Part shown: piece after piece, positions 32,298-42,700 of the stretch
Position numbering within the stretch: the first letter of the stretch is position 1
How the letters are laid out: the number at the start of each line of letters is the position of its first letter
Translations under genes and position numbers: made by a program
Assembly (NCBI GenBank): GCA_013359265.1
Contig: JABWCD010000002.1
Span: 1 to 64,000 of the forward strand
Direction: 5' to 3'
DNA length: 64,000 nucleotides
Source: Candidatus Hydrogenedentota bacterium
GTDB taxonomy: Bacteria; Hydrogenedentota; Hydrogenedentia; Hydrogenedentales; SLHB01
The notes under the pieces: model-generated
Databases searched by the model: none
What the model saw: the letters and a program-made list of their open reading frames with translations, nothing else
Told to the model about the DNA's origin: nothing

Positions 32298-34787
32298 TCA
32301 GTGATCCATCACCGTGGCCACCTTTTCCAGCGGACACCACCAGAGCGATTCCCAGTAGGCCCGATCCGTCTTGTATGGATTGACGGGGGCGCTCGAATCG
32401 AACTCCTCGGGAAGCACGCCGTAGCGTTTCATCTCTCGGATATACTCCGGCCTCGGCTGGAATCCCGGCATATCGAACCGCTTGATGTCGTCGAGATGCC
32501 GCTTGGTCTCCCGGATTGCCGCGAGTAACACGCGGTAATCCTTGTCTTTCTTCGATCGGAACACCGGCACGCCGCCGGCGTCTCTACACGCGCCCAGCCC
32601 GCCGTCTTCCTTTGCAAGCGGTGCGAGCAGTTGCAGCGAGCGTTCCGGCCGGCTCAGGTTGTAGACAATGTGCCGCGACAGGTGGAGCCGCGGATCGTCG
32701 TACTTGATGTCCCAGGGCGGCGTGGGCATGTCGTCGGACGGGGTATCGGGCAACTGCATCGGACCGGTGTGGCAGGCGGCGCAGCGCGTTTTGATGATTG
32801 ACTGCGCGGCGAGAATTTCCGGCCACTCGAGATCGCGCCGATCGATCGTATTCTCGGCGTATCCGCCGATCATGCCCGAGCCCAGGCCCGCGTAGGTGCC
32901 GGGATAGGGCGCGCCGGTGTCGATCCACAGCCGGACGATTTTGCGCTCGTATTCCGTGGCCTGCACGCCGTAATGTGTCCCGTTCAGTTTTTGCAGGAGC
33001 CGGCTTGCGGAACTGCCGAGCGCTCGCGGCGCGTAATTGCTCTTGGGCAGATTGCGGCCGTCGGAGAATTCGCGCAGCGCGCTCAAGGTGAAGTAGCTGT
33101 GCGAATACAACGGTCCGCGGTCGCCGGTAAGGATTACGCGGCCCGCCATGCGATGCCCTTCGGGCCCTTTTTCATAGCCGTGGCACGAGGCACAATACCG
33201 GTCGAGAATGGGCTGGATGTCCCGCGGGAAATCGAAGACGTCCGGCACTTCCGCGATGGGTTCGATGATGCTCGGCGCCCGGGACAGCGCCTGAAGCTGC
33301 ACGGCAGGCATGGTCGTATACGTGCGCTGCTCGTGGCAACCGACGCAACTCATCGTTTCGCCGGGTTGGACCGAGAGAAAACTCTGCATGCGCTTGACCG
33401 ACATGTCCTGCTCGTCGAGCGCGACCAGCAGGATACTCCGCATCGCCGGCACGTCGAAATACGCCGAGCCGTCGGCCTCGACCGGCACGGTGCCGAGCAC
33501 GCGTTCGAGCGTGAATGTCCCGCCGTAACTCAGCGGCTCCATGCCGCCGGTATAGTTGATCGGTTTGGGAAGCGATTCGAGGACCAGGAGCTTTTTGATT
33601 TCGCCCGGCTGGATGCCGGCCATGTTCCGGCCGTCGTATACGTTCGCGAGGATCAGGCGACCTGTCGTCTGATCGAGTTTCGCGCGAGAGGGTAGCGCCG
33701 GTTCCTTCGGACGCGCCGCGATCGGACGCGGCTCGTGGCACTCGAAACCTGCCGCGCGGTCTTCGTCCGAGAGACGAAAGACTTCGCTGATGCCGCCTTG
33801 TCCGTCCATCAACAGCACGCGGTGTTGACGCGCGACGAGAACCGCGTTTTCCGACAGTGGATACGGGTCGCGGAAATCTTTCGCGTCGTGCAGGAAACGT
33901 ACGGCCTCGGGCGCGTCGGGACCGAGTTTGGGATTTACAATCGCGACCTGCCCCGCGTGCTCGCGCTGGCCATGACCCGGCGAAAACAACGATACGATAC
34001 TGTCAGTCCCCGGAATCGGTTTGGCGTCGATCATCAGGATGCCGGGGTTGAGGTTGCCGTAGTAGGGCATCTGCCCGGTGCCATCCGGGTTCATCGCCCA
34101 CAGATGGTGATAGTGGACCTGGCTTCGGTCCACGTACTCCCAGCGCTGGTACAGAATGCGCCCGTCTGCCAACGGCCACGGCGTGTTGTCGTGTTCGATG
34201 TTACCGGACACTTGCCGAATGTTTTTCCCGTCCGCGTCGCACCGGTACAAGACGGCGACCTGGGTCAGCCAGCAGTTCACCCAGCGTTTACAGCGCGACG
34301 ATACAAACATAATCCCGCCGTCTGGCAAATACGTGGGTTCGATATCGTCGAAAGGACCGTCCGTGAGCTGCGTGAGTCCGCTGCCGTCCACGCCGACTTC
34401 GTACAGGTTGTAGCTGCAGGTCCCTCCTTTGCGATAGGAGAAGAGGATGGTTTTTCCGTCGTAGCTCACCTGCGGATCGCGGATGCCGCCGCGGGAGTCT
34501 TCGAATATCGTGGTCGTGTCGCCCGTTGCCGGGTCGACCTTCAGAAGTCTCGCGCCGTCGGCATAGGTGACGCGCTGGGGGCCTTCGGCGTAGTACCCGA
34601 AGTTGGCGTACCAATGGCCGTCATTGCCGAGTTTGCGCACGGCGAGGACTATGGGAACCGAGTTCGCGGCCGGATCGATCAGTGAATTTCGTTCGACAGT
34701 AGCTACCGGTACTACCGAAAAGGCAGGCCGATGGGCCATCAGCACGCACGCGACGCAAAGGAAGCGATAGATCCGGCGATACGGCAT
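32298..34787 (-). CDS. HzsA-like multidomain cytochrome (2), three haem c motifs
   Basis: 829 residues from ATG 34787, set by AGGAGGGGG 6 nt upstream and a signal sequence (MPYRRIYRFLCVACVLMAHRPAFS). TolB/PD40 blades (LLKVDPATGDTTTIFEDSRGG, GLTQLTDGPFDDIEPTYLPDGGIMFVSSR) fill the N-terminal half. A middle beta-rich domain (GTVPVEADGSAYFDVPA) resembles the HZS-alpha middle domain. Haem sites are C481-VG-C484-H, C532-AS-C535-H and C669-AA-C672-H. It shares the PVEADGS-Y-EVPA type core with cytochrome (1) and has one more haem. Likely a periplasmic redox enzyme of unknown substrate; no HzsB/C genes are present, so it should not be read as hydrazine synthase. Confidence 0.85.
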   Translation of the reverse strand: MPYRRIYRFLCVACVLMAHRPAFSVVPVATVERNSLIDPAANSVPIVLAVRKLGNDGHWYANFGYYAEGPQRVTYADGARLLKVDPATGDTTTIFEDSRGGIRDPQVSYDGKTILFSYRKGGTCSYNLYEVGVDGSGLTQLTDGPFDDIEPTYLPDGGIMFVSSRCKRWVNCWLTQVAVLYRCDADGKNIRQVSGNIEHDNTPWPLADGRILYQRWEYVDRSQVHYHHLWAMNPDGTGQMPYYGNLNPGILMIDAKPIPGTDSIVSLFSPGHGQREHAGQVAIVNPKLGPDAPEAVRFLHDAKDFRDPYPLSENAVLVARQHRVLLMDGQGGISEVFRLSDEDRAAGFECHEPRPIAARPKEPALPSRAKLDQTTGRLILANVYDGRNMAGIQPGEIKKLLVLESLPKPINYTGGMEPLSYGGTFTLERVLGTVPVEADGSAYFDVPAMRSILLVALDEQDMSVKRMQSFLSVQPGETMSCVGCHEQRTYTTMPAVQLQALSRAPSIIEPIAEVPDVFDFPRDIQPILDRYCASCHGYEKGPEGHRMAGRVILTGDRGPLYSHSYFTLSALREFSDGRNLPKSNYAPRALGSSASRLLQKLNGTHYGVQATEYERKIVRLWIDTGAPYPGTYAGLGSGMIGGYAENTIDRRDLEWPEILAAQSIIKTRCAACHTGPMQLPDTPSDDMPTPPWDIKYDDPRLHLSRHIVYNLSRPERSLQLLAPLAKEDGGLGACRDAGGVPVFRSKKDKDYRVLLAAIRETKRHLDDIKRFDMPGFQPRPEYIREMKRYGVLPEEFDSSAPVNPYKTDRAYWESLWWCPLEKVATVMDH

Positions 34788-34967
34788 ATCCCCCTCCTGC
34801 GGTTGATACGAGTACCAACCGCGCGCATCACCTTGGGACGGCCCCGGTTTGACCGGCAACGCCACCCCACAGCGTTTCCCCCGAAACGCCTTGGACGAAT
34901 CGTAGCAGAAAATTACAGGAATTGCACCGGCGCTGATCAGTCGGCCGCGGCGCGGGTGTGCCGCTGT

Positions 34968-34996
34968 GGGGACAGCCGCCGAAGCGGTGACAGTCC
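34968..34996 (+). repeat. REP-like GGGGACAGCC element, second copy
   Basis: GGGGACAGCCGCCGAAGCGG followed by TGACAGTCC; it differs from the copy at 16154 by few bases and forms a hairpin with symmetric internal mismatches. It lies between the NirBD stop (35022) and the start of the HzsA-like gene (34787). Confidence 0.65.
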
Positions 34997-35021
34997 ACGG
35001 CGCGCCCGCTATTCTGCGTGT

Positions 35022-37919
35022 TTATGCGATGCTCGCCAGTGCTTGCGCGGGCACGTGGAGCAGCACATCGCCGTTCTCGACTTTGACGTCGAAAACCCGA
35101 ATGCAGAGGCGATCGTCGCCGGAGAGGCACTTGCCCGTTTCGAGCGAGAACTGTTTCTTGTGTTGGGGGCATGCGACTTTGGGCTCGCCATTTTTCTCGC
35201 CCAACAGGCCGCGCGCGAGGACCATGTCCTGTTTATGCGGGCACATGTTTTGCGTCGCAAACCATCTGCGTTGGCGGGAGAAATTGAACACGGCCAACTG
35301 CATCGTGCCGTATTCGACGGCGATTCCCCGTCCGTCCGGGAAGTCCGATTCGGCGCCGGCGCGCCACCACACGAGTTCCTCCTGCACACCGTTTTGATGC
35401 GGCTGTGCCGCCGCGGGGCTTGGCCAGTCCGCGGGACGTTTCTGCCCGCGTTCCCGCACGAATTTTAGGTTCGCGTCGGTGCGATTCGTGTTCGAGAAAT
35501 GCTTAAAGAGCGCGCGCTTTTCCGGGTTTTCGACTACCGCCTTCCACTCGCACTCATACGTATTCACCAACTTCGCCATGTCCGCTTCGAGCGTTTCGCA
35601 AATCCCGAGGATGTCCTCGATGACGACGCGCTTGACCTGGTCGAGTCCACCCTCGAGTTTTTCGAGCCATACCGACGTGCGCGTGAGCGGGTCGGCGGTG
35701 TGAATGTAGTACATGAGAAACCGGTCGATGAGTCTGATCGCGGTATCTTCGTCGAGGTCCGTTGCGAGCAAGTCGGCATGCCGCGGTTTCGCACCGCCGT
35801 TACCGCAGACGTAGACGTTCCATCCCTTTTCCGTGGCGATGAGCCCAACGTCTTTGCCCTGGGCCTCGGCGCATTCGCGCGTACAGCCGGAGACCGCGAA
35901 CTTGAGCTTGTGCGGCGCGCGAATGCCGCGATACCGTTCCTCGATGCGAATGGCGAACGCGGTCGAGTCCTGCACGCCGAAGCGGCACCAGGTGCTGCCG
36001 ACACAACTCTTCACGGTGCGCACGGCTTTTCCGTACGCGTGACCGCTCTCGAATCCTTCGGCAATGAGTTCCTCCCAGATTTCCGGCAACTGGTCGACGC
36101 GCGCGCCGAGCAGATCGATGCGCTGTCCCCCCGTAATCTTGCAATACAAGTCGTACTTCTTCGCTACTCGGCCCAGTGCGATCAGTTTTTCCGGCGTGAT
36201 CTCGCCGCCGGGGACGCGCGGCACGATCGAGTAGGAGCCACCGCGCTGAATGTTGGCGAGGAAGCGGTCGTTCGTGTCCTGGATTTCCGCATGTTCGACG
36301 ACGTGCTCGTTCCACAGGCTTGCGAGTATCGACGCGACGGCGGGTTTGCAGACTTCGCAGCCGTCGCCATTCCCCACGATGTCCAAGACAGCGTCAAAAG
36401 ACTTCAGCCGCTGCACCTTCACGGCGTGAAAGAGTTCCTGGCGCGTCATTGGAAAGTGGTCGCAGAGCACGTTCTTGACGGAGACGCCCATTGCCAGGAG
36501 TTCGGATTTCAAAATGTCCTTGACGATTGGAACACAACCGCCGCATCCGGTCCCCGCACGGGTACACGCCTGTAGCGCGCCGATGTCGTGCGCGCCGCCG
36601 CGGATAGCGCCGCATAACTGCGCCTTGGACACGTTGTTGCACGAGCAGACCTGCAACGTATCGGGCAATGCGGGCGCCGCGCCATCGCTTCGGTTCAATC
36701 CGAGCAATTCCGCGGTAGCAGCCGGCAACGGTTCACCCGTCCGTGCGTGGTGGCTCAGGAGACCAAACGACGATGTATCGCCAACGAGCACGCCACCGAG
36801 GACAGTGCGCCCGCCGGCGTCGAGGACGACCTTGATGTATCGCCCCTCTTTCGAATCCCGGTACTCGAAGGTCTCGTGGTGCTGATCGGTAAGGAAGGGG
36901 TCACCGAAACTGGCGACGTTCACGCCCATCAGCTTGAGTTTTGTCGACAGGTCGCCGCCCGCGAATGTTGCGTCTTCGCCGGCCATGCGCCGGGCAAGCG
37001 TCTCCGCCATTTGATACCCCGGCGCCACGAGTCCGTACACCACATCCCGGTGGGACGCTACTTCTCCGATGGCGTAGATGTTCGGGTCGCTGGTCTGTAG
37101 CGCGTCATCCACGACCACGCCGCCGCGCGGCCCAATCGCCAATCCGCACGCTCGCGCCAATTCGTCGCGCGGCTGAATCCCCGCTGATACGACAATCATG
37201 TCGGTGTCAACCGACTCGCCGTCGGCGAAGCGGAGTCCCGTGACTGCGCCGTTGCCCAACACCGACTGCGTCGAGCGGCTGAGCAACACGCCGATTCCCT
37301 GCCGCTGGATTTCGCGCAGCAACAACGCGGACGCGGTTTCGTCCAGTTGGCGTGGCATCAGGCGCGCGTTGAACTCAATGACCTTTGTTTCGAGCCCGAG
37401 TTCGCGCAGCGCTCGGGCGGCCTCAAGGCCGAGCAGCCCGCCGCCAATAACGCTTGCGGTCGTGCAGCGCTTACCGTACCGAATTATGGCGTCCAGGTCA
37501 TCGATGGTCCGGTAGACGAAGACGCCTTTCGTTTCCACTTTGAATGCTGGCGGGACCAGCGGTCGCGATCCCGTGGCGAGGACGAGCCGTCCGTATGGGA
37601 TGCGGCTGCCGGTGGACGTATAGACGGCGCGTTCATCCCGGTCGATGTGTTGTACGACCCGGCCGGTGTACAGGGTCATCTCGTTTTCGCGATACCAGCA
37701 CGGTTTCGCCAGCGTGAGGTCCTCCGCCGATTTACCTTCGAAGTACGACGTGAGGTTGACACGGTCATAGGCGGGCCGGGGTTCCTCTCCCAAGACCAGC
37801 ACCTGGTACTTCCTGTTGCAGCCGAATTCGACCAGCTTCTCGCAGAAGCGGTGGCCCACCATTCCATTGCCGATGACGACCAGATTATGCGGCCAGTCTT
37901 TGGGAGTGTGATAACCCAC
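35022..37919 (-). CDS. nirB: assimilatory NAD(P)H nitrite reductase, NirB-NirD fusion
   Basis: 965 residues from GTG 37919, with GAAGGAGA about 8 nt upstream. It reduces nitrite to ammonium in the cytoplasm. Order: FAD/NAD(P)H domains (VVIGNGMVGHRFCEKLVEFG; second Rossmann SVIGGGLLGLEAARALRELG), a BFD-type [2Fe-2S] site (CSCNNVSKAQLCGAI ... CGGC), the ferredoxin-like half domain, then the siroheme-[4Fe-4S] domain with C-x5-C (SCVGSTWCRFG) and C-x3-C (GCTRECAEA). A NirD Rieske-like domain is fused at the end (about 865-965) with NMCPHKQDMVLARG and ACPQHKKQFSL. NirB and NirD are usually separate genes. Divergent from narK across a 453-bp control region. Confidence 0.95.
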   Translation of the reverse strand: MGYHTPKDWPHNLVVIGNGMVGHRFCEKLVEFGCNRKYQVLVLGEEPRPAYDRVNLTSYFEGKSAEDLTLAKPCWYRENEMTLYTGRVVQHIDRDERAVYTSTGSRIPYGRLVLATGSRPLVPPAFKVETKGVFVYRTIDDLDAIIRYGKRCTTASVIGGGLLGLEAARALRELGLETKVIEFNARLMPRQLDETASALLLREIQRQGIGVLLSRSTQSVLGNGAVTGLRFADGESVDTDMIVVSAGIQPRDELARACGLAIGPRGGVVVDDALQTSDPNIYAIGEVASHRDVVYGLVAPGYQMAETLARRMAGEDATFAGGDLSTKLKLMGVNVASFGDPFLTDQHHETFEYRDSKEGRYIKVVLDAGGRTVLGGVLVGDTSSFGLLSHHARTGEPLPAATAELLGLNRSDGAAPALPDTLQVCSCNNVSKAQLCGAIRGGAHDIGALQACTRAGTGCGGCVPIVKDILKSELLAMGVSVKNVLCDHFPMTRQELFHAVKVQRLKSFDAVLDIVGNGDGCEVCKPAVASILASLWNEHVVEHAEIQDTNDRFLANIQRGGSYSIVPRVPGGEITPEKLIALGRVAKKYDLYCKITGGQRIDLLGARVDQLPEIWEELIAEGFESGHAYGKAVRTVKSCVGSTWCRFGVQDSTAFAIRIEERYRGIRAPHKLKFAVSGCTRECAEAQGKDVGLIATEKGWNVYVCGNGGAKPRHADLLATDLDEDTAIRLIDRFLMYYIHTADPLTRTSVWLEKLEGGLDQVKRVVIEDILGICETLEADMAKLVNTYECEWKAVVENPEKRALFKHFSNTNRTDANLKFVRERGQKRPADWPSPAAAQPHQNGVQEELVWWRAGAESDFPDGRGIAVEYGTMQLAVFNFSRQRRWFATQNMCPHKQDMVLARGLLGEKNGEPKVACPQHKKQFSLETGKCLSGDDRLCIRVFDVKVENGDVLLHVPAQALASIA

Positions 37920-38201
37920 GCGGAAGTCTCCTTCGAGTTTGTACGCCTTTGGAGCAAAGCGTGTGCCGAAGAATCAGAAAGGCAGGATCGCGGGTCAATT
38001 CGGACTTGGAAATTGTACTAACTCATTTCATGCTATCTGGTTAGGATGATATGGCAATGGGCGTTCGTCCAGGCGGGGGCGGCGCATGAGCTCGAACCGG
38101 GCACTACGCGGAGGTAGGGTTTGGCGCGCTGCTCTTACGCAAATGTACGCGTTTGGATTGCATATTATTGATTCCGATAAACCCGCGTGGTGGGCAGACA
38201 C

Positions 38202-38255
38202 TGACCAATGGTCAATTCCGGAATGTCGCTAACTTGCAGTAAATAAAACATTTAC
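38202..38255. promoter_or_regulatory. two palindromes upstream of the sigma-54 promoter (candidate activator/IHF region)
   Basis: TGACCA-A-TGGTCA (38202-38214) is a perfect 13-bp palindrome, and GTAAAT-AAAAC-ATTTAC (38239-38255) is a second, AT-rich one. They lie about 55-110 bp upstream of the -24 box, where an enhancer-binding protein and a bending protein would sit in a sigma-54 system. Neither matches the NtrC consensus well. They are in the divergent nirBD-narK region (37920-38372), which otherwise has no gene. Confidence 0.5.
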
Positions 38256-38309
38256 AAGATTGGCCCTCTTCCGGTTCTGCGCGGTGTGACCGCCAGTCTT
38301 TGCGTACAT

Positions 38310-38325
38310 TGGCACGTACATTGCC
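38310..38325 (+). promoter_or_regulatory. sigma-54 (-24/-12) promoter of the narK-nas operon
   Basis: TGGCAC-GTACA-TTGCC matches the sigma-54 consensus TGGCAC-N5-TTGCW at all core positions, with the invariant GG at 38311-38312 and GC at 38323-38324. The expected transcription start is about 38335, leaving a leader of roughly 38 nt before the narK ATG at 38373. Three CGTACA hexamers (38303, 38315, 38328) overlap it at about 12-13 bp spacing. Confidence 0.85.
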
Positions 38326-38372
38326 TACGTACACCGGAGAATGTGCGGCAAGTATCAACGAAGGGGTAGGAA

Positions 38373-39713
38373 ATGGACAGCCAGTACAAAGCGACTTCTA
38401 TCGATCTCTTTTCATTTAATACCGCGCCGATGCGCGCCTTCCACATGACGTGGTTTGCGTTCTTCCTATGTTTCTTTGCGTGGTTCGGAATCGCGCCGTT
38501 GATGTCGGTCGTACGCGAGGAACTCGCGCTGACGAAGGCCCAGGTGGGCAACACCATTATCGCTTCCGTTGCCGCGACGGTTATTGCACGGCTCATTGCG
38601 GGTTGGGCCTGCGATCGGTATGGTCCGCGGCGCACGTACGGGTGGCTGCTAGTGCTGGGTTCCATCCCCGTGATGGGCATCGGGTTTGCGACAAATTACG
38701 AGAGCTTCCTGCTGTTCCGATTGGGGATCAGCATCATCGGGGCGTCGTTTGTCATCACGCAATTCCATACGACCATGATGTTCGCGCCGAACGTCGTGGG
38801 TACGGCAAACGCCGCGACGGCCGGCTGGGGCAACCTGGGCGGCGGCGTAACCCAAATGGTGATGCCGCTACTGTTCAGCGGTTTTGTGGCGGCGGGACTG
38901 ACGGAGTTCTGGAGTTGGCGCGCGTCGATGTTTCTCGCCGGCGTTGTCTGCTTCGCCACTGGCGTCGCGTACTACTTCGTGACTCGCGACACGCCCGAGG
39001 GCGACTTTCGCGAGTTGCGCGCGCGAGGCGCGATGCCTAAAGCGGCGGCGAACCGCGGTGCGTTCTGGGAAGCGTTTGGTGACGTACGCGTGTGGGCGCT
39101 GTTCGTCATCTACGGCGGGTGCTTCGGCGTCGAAATCACGCTGGACAACATCGCCGCGTTGTACTTCACCGACTACTTCGATCTCGGCATACACGCGGCA
39201 GGATTTGTCGCCGCGGGGCTGGGCCTGCTCAACATCTTCGCGCGCGCGCTGGGCGGGATAGTCGGCGATCGGTTCGGCTTGCGTTGGGGACTGAAAGGGC
39301 GCGTGCGTTGGCTCGCGATCGTTATGGCGTGCGAAGCGCTGACGCTCATCCTCTTCTCGCAAATGACGTCGCTCTCGCTCGCCATCGCGGCATTGCTGCT
39401 GTTTGGGTTGTTTGTGTGCATGGGTTGCGGCGCGACCTATGCGGTGGTTCCATTCATCAACAAGCGTGCTCTCGGGCCTGTTGCGGGAATCGTCGGCGCG
39501 GGCGGAAACGTGGGCGCATTGTTGTCCGGGTTCCTATTCAAGGTCGAGTCCCTGAGCTGGCCGCAAGGTTTGTTCGTGCTTGGATTGATTGTGTTCGTGT
39601 GCTCGGTGACCGCGGTCGTGATTCGGTTTTCCGACGCCGACGAGGCCGCGGCGAAGCACGACATCGAGCAACGGCTTCGGGCAACTGCCGAGCCGGCGCT
39701 GGCATCCGCGTAA
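38373..39713 (+). CDS. narK: nitrate/nitrite transporter, MFS NarK/NasA family
   Basis: 446 residues, 12 predicted membrane helices. FFAWFGIAPLMSVVREEL at the start and the nitrate signature ATAGWGNLGGGVTQMVMPL in TM5 (about residue 150) are diagnostic of nitrate/nitrite porters; a partner region is GAGGNVGALLSGFLF in TM11. It would import nitrate for the reductase encoded 8 bp downstream. AAGGGG lies 8 nt before the ATG. First gene behind the sigma-54 promoter. Confidence 0.95.
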   Translation: MDSQYKATSIDLFSFNTAPMRAFHMTWFAFFLCFFAWFGIAPLMSVVREELALTKAQVGNTIIASVAATVIARLIAGWACDRYGPRRTYGWLLVLGSIPVMGIGFATNYESFLLFRLGISIIGASFVITQFHTTMMFAPNVVGTANAATAGWGNLGGGVTQMVMPLLFSGFVAAGLTEFWSWRASMFLAGVVCFATGVAYYFVTRDTPEGDFRELRARGAMPKAAANRGAFWEAFGDVRVWALFVIYGGCFGVEITLDNIAALYFTDYFDLGIHAAGFVAAGLGLLNIFARALGGIVGDRFGLRWGLKGRVRWLAIVMACEALTLILFSQMTSLSLAIAALLLFGLFVCMGCGATYAVVPFINKRALGPVAGIVGAGGNVGALLSGFLFKVESLSWPQGLFVLGLIVFVCSVTAVVIRFSDADEAAAKHDIEQRLRATAEPALASA

Positions 39714-39721
39714 GCGGCAAC

Positions 39722-42700
39722 ATGACCCAATCCGCGATGTACCCCGCGCCGGACCAAAGCGTAAGAACGACGTGCAGCTATTGCGGCGTTGGGTGCGGCG
39801 TACGCGTACACCGCGACGCCGCGGGCAGATTGCACCTCGAAGGCGACGCCGACCATCCGGTTAACGCGGGGATGTTGTGCTCGAAGGGGCGTGCGCTTCA
39901 CCACGTGGTGCAGAGTACGGACGACAGGTTACTGTTTCCGCAGATGCGGCGCAGCCGGTCGCATCCCCTGGAACGAGTCGACTGGGACACCGCGTTGGAC
40001 CGCGCCGCAGCGGTGTTCCGCACGACCATCGATCGGTATGGCGCGGAATCGGTTGGGTTCTACATTTCCGGCCAGTGCCTTACCGAAGAATACTACGTGG
40101 CGAACAAGCTCGTGAAGGGGTTCATCGGCTGTAACAACATCGACACCAATTCCCGACTATGCATGAGTTCCGCGGTGACGGCGTACAAGCTGTCGCTTGG
40201 CGACGATCTGTGCCCCGTCGGTTACGACGACATCGAGCACGGAGATTGCTTTCTTGTCGCGGGCGCGAACCCGGCGTTCTGCCACCCAATCCTGTTTCGG
40301 CGTTTGGAGCAACACAAACAGGCCCGGCCCAGCGCACGGGTCATCGTCGCGGATCCGCGCAAGACGCAGAGTTGCGCCATTGCCGACCTTCATCTCCAGC
40401 TTCGTCCCGGTACGGACGTGGCCCTTTACAACGCGATTGCGCGCGAACTGATCGAGCGCGATCTGGTCGATCATCGTTTCATCGGCGCGCACACGGACGG
40501 ATTCGCTCAAATGCGGGAAGCGGCGATGCAGCGGTCCGTTGCCGAAGCTGCCGCGATTTGCGATGTTCCGGAGCGCGACATCCGGACCGCGGCGCACTGG
40601 ATCGGCGAAGCGCGCGCGTTTCAAACCTGGTGGGCGATGGGGCTGAACCAGAGCGTCGCGGGCGTGGACAAAAACCTTGCGCTTATCAATCTGTCGCTCG
40701 TCACCGGCCAGATCGGCAAGCCCGGCGCGGGCCCGCTTTCTCTGACCGGACAACCGAACGCGATGGGCGGGCGCGAAGTGGGAGGCCTCGCGACGCTGCT
40801 TGCCGCCCATCGCGATCTGGCGAATCCAGCGCATCGCGACGAGATCGCACGCTACTGGGGTGTCGAGCGGATATCGGACAAGCCGGGTCTGACGGCAACC
40901 GAAATGTTCGCCGCTCTCGAAGCGGGCACGATGCGCGCAGTGTGGATCGTCTGCACGAACCCCGCGGTTTCTATGCCGGACATTGCGCGGATCGAGCGCG
41001 CATTGCGCGCGGCCCGCTTCGTGGTGGTCCAAGAGATTTCGTCGCGGTCCGATACCACCGCATACGCGGACGTGTTGCTCCCCGCCGCGGGATGGCTTGA
41101 GAAGCCCGGTGTGATGACGAACTCCGAACGCCGCGTAACGCTCGTGGAGAAGCTTGTCGAGCCGCCGGGCGAGGCGCTCCCCGACACCGAGATTCTCTGC
41201 CGTTTCGCCGCGAAGATGGGATGGGGTTCCGCATTTAGTTACGGGTCGCCTGAGGACATCTTTATCGAACATCGCGAGCTGACGCGCGGCACGCGCATCG
41301 ATATCGGCGGGATCAGTTACGAGCGCCTTCGCAAGGAAGGCAGTGTCCAGTGGCCATGTCCGTGCGCGGACCACCCGGGCACCGCGCGGTTGTTCGAGGA
41401 TGGCCGCTTCGCAACGCCGAACCAAAAGGCGCGATTGCACGGCGTTACCTATTCCGAGCCCGCGGAAGCAACTTCGGCGGAACATCCGTTTGTACTCACG
41501 ACCGGACGGTTGCGCGAACAGTGGCACACGATGACGCGCACGGGAAAAGTGAACCGTCTGCTGCAACACGAAAGCGCGCCGTTCGCGGAAATGCATCCGG
41601 ACGACGCAAAGGCCTTCGGAATCGCGGATGGCGCAACGGCGCGAATCGCGAACGAGCGCGGCGAGGTTGCCGTTCAAGTTCGTTGTGTAGACAGTATCAA
41701 GCGCGGCACGGTATTCCTTCCGATGCACTGGAGCAACGGAACGGGCGCGGGCGGAGCGCGTACGAACTTGCTGACGAACTCGGCGGTCGATGCGCGATCG
41801 AAACAACCCGGTTTCAAGTACGCGGCGGTCCGTGTCGAGCCGGTCGTCATGCCCGCGCGGCGAATCGTCGTGATCGGCGCGGGTGCAGGCGCGCTGCAAT
41901 TCGTGTCTTCGTACCGAAAGCGAAACGGAATCGATTCGATTATCGTCTTTGGTAACGAGAACGCGGGCTTCTACGACCGCATCCAGTTACCCTCCTACAT
42001 TACCGGCGAGAAAGTTTGGGGCCAGCTTGTCACCTGTGGCGACGACGAACTCCGAGCGCGGCGTATCGAGTTCAAGCCCGGGAGCGCGATCACGGAAATC
42101 GTGCGGGATGAGCGCCGCGTGGTCGATGCACAGGGAAACAGTTACGCATACGACGCGTTGGTTATCGCAACGGGCAGCAGTGCCGCGACGCCGGACAAGG
42201 CGACAGCGAACCTTGGTGGTGTGTTCACGTTGCGAAACCGCGCGGACGCAGACGCGATCCACCGCCATGCCCGCGCAAGCAAGCGCGCGGTCATCGTTGG
42301 GGGCGGTCTGCTCGGCATCGAGCTTGCCGTTGCGCTGCGCGCGCTTGGCCTCGGTGTGACGCTGCTGCATCGATCATCGCGGCTCATGGGGGGACAGTTG
42401 GACGACACGGCCGCCGGGTTGTTGCTGCAAGAGCTGTCCGCGCGCGGCGTCGAAGTGGTGCTGCAAGAGACAGTCGCGCACACGCACGGAACCGAACGAA
42501 TTCTCGGTGTCCGCAGCGCGGGCGGCGTGTACTACGCCTGCGATCTGCTCATATACGCCGTGGGGACTTTGCCAAACGATTGGCTCGCGAGGAATGCAGG
42601 GATAGTGTGCGGTAATGGCATCGTCGTCGACGATGCGTTGCGCACGAACGATCCAAACGTCTATGCGCTGGGCGAGTGCGCGGAACATCGTGGGCAGCGG

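Noticed and set aside
26400-34787. Hydrazine synthase / anammox locus
   Set aside because: HzsA-like proteins occur widely outside anammox bacteria; HzsB and HzsC, hydrazine dehydrogenase and other anammox markers are absent.
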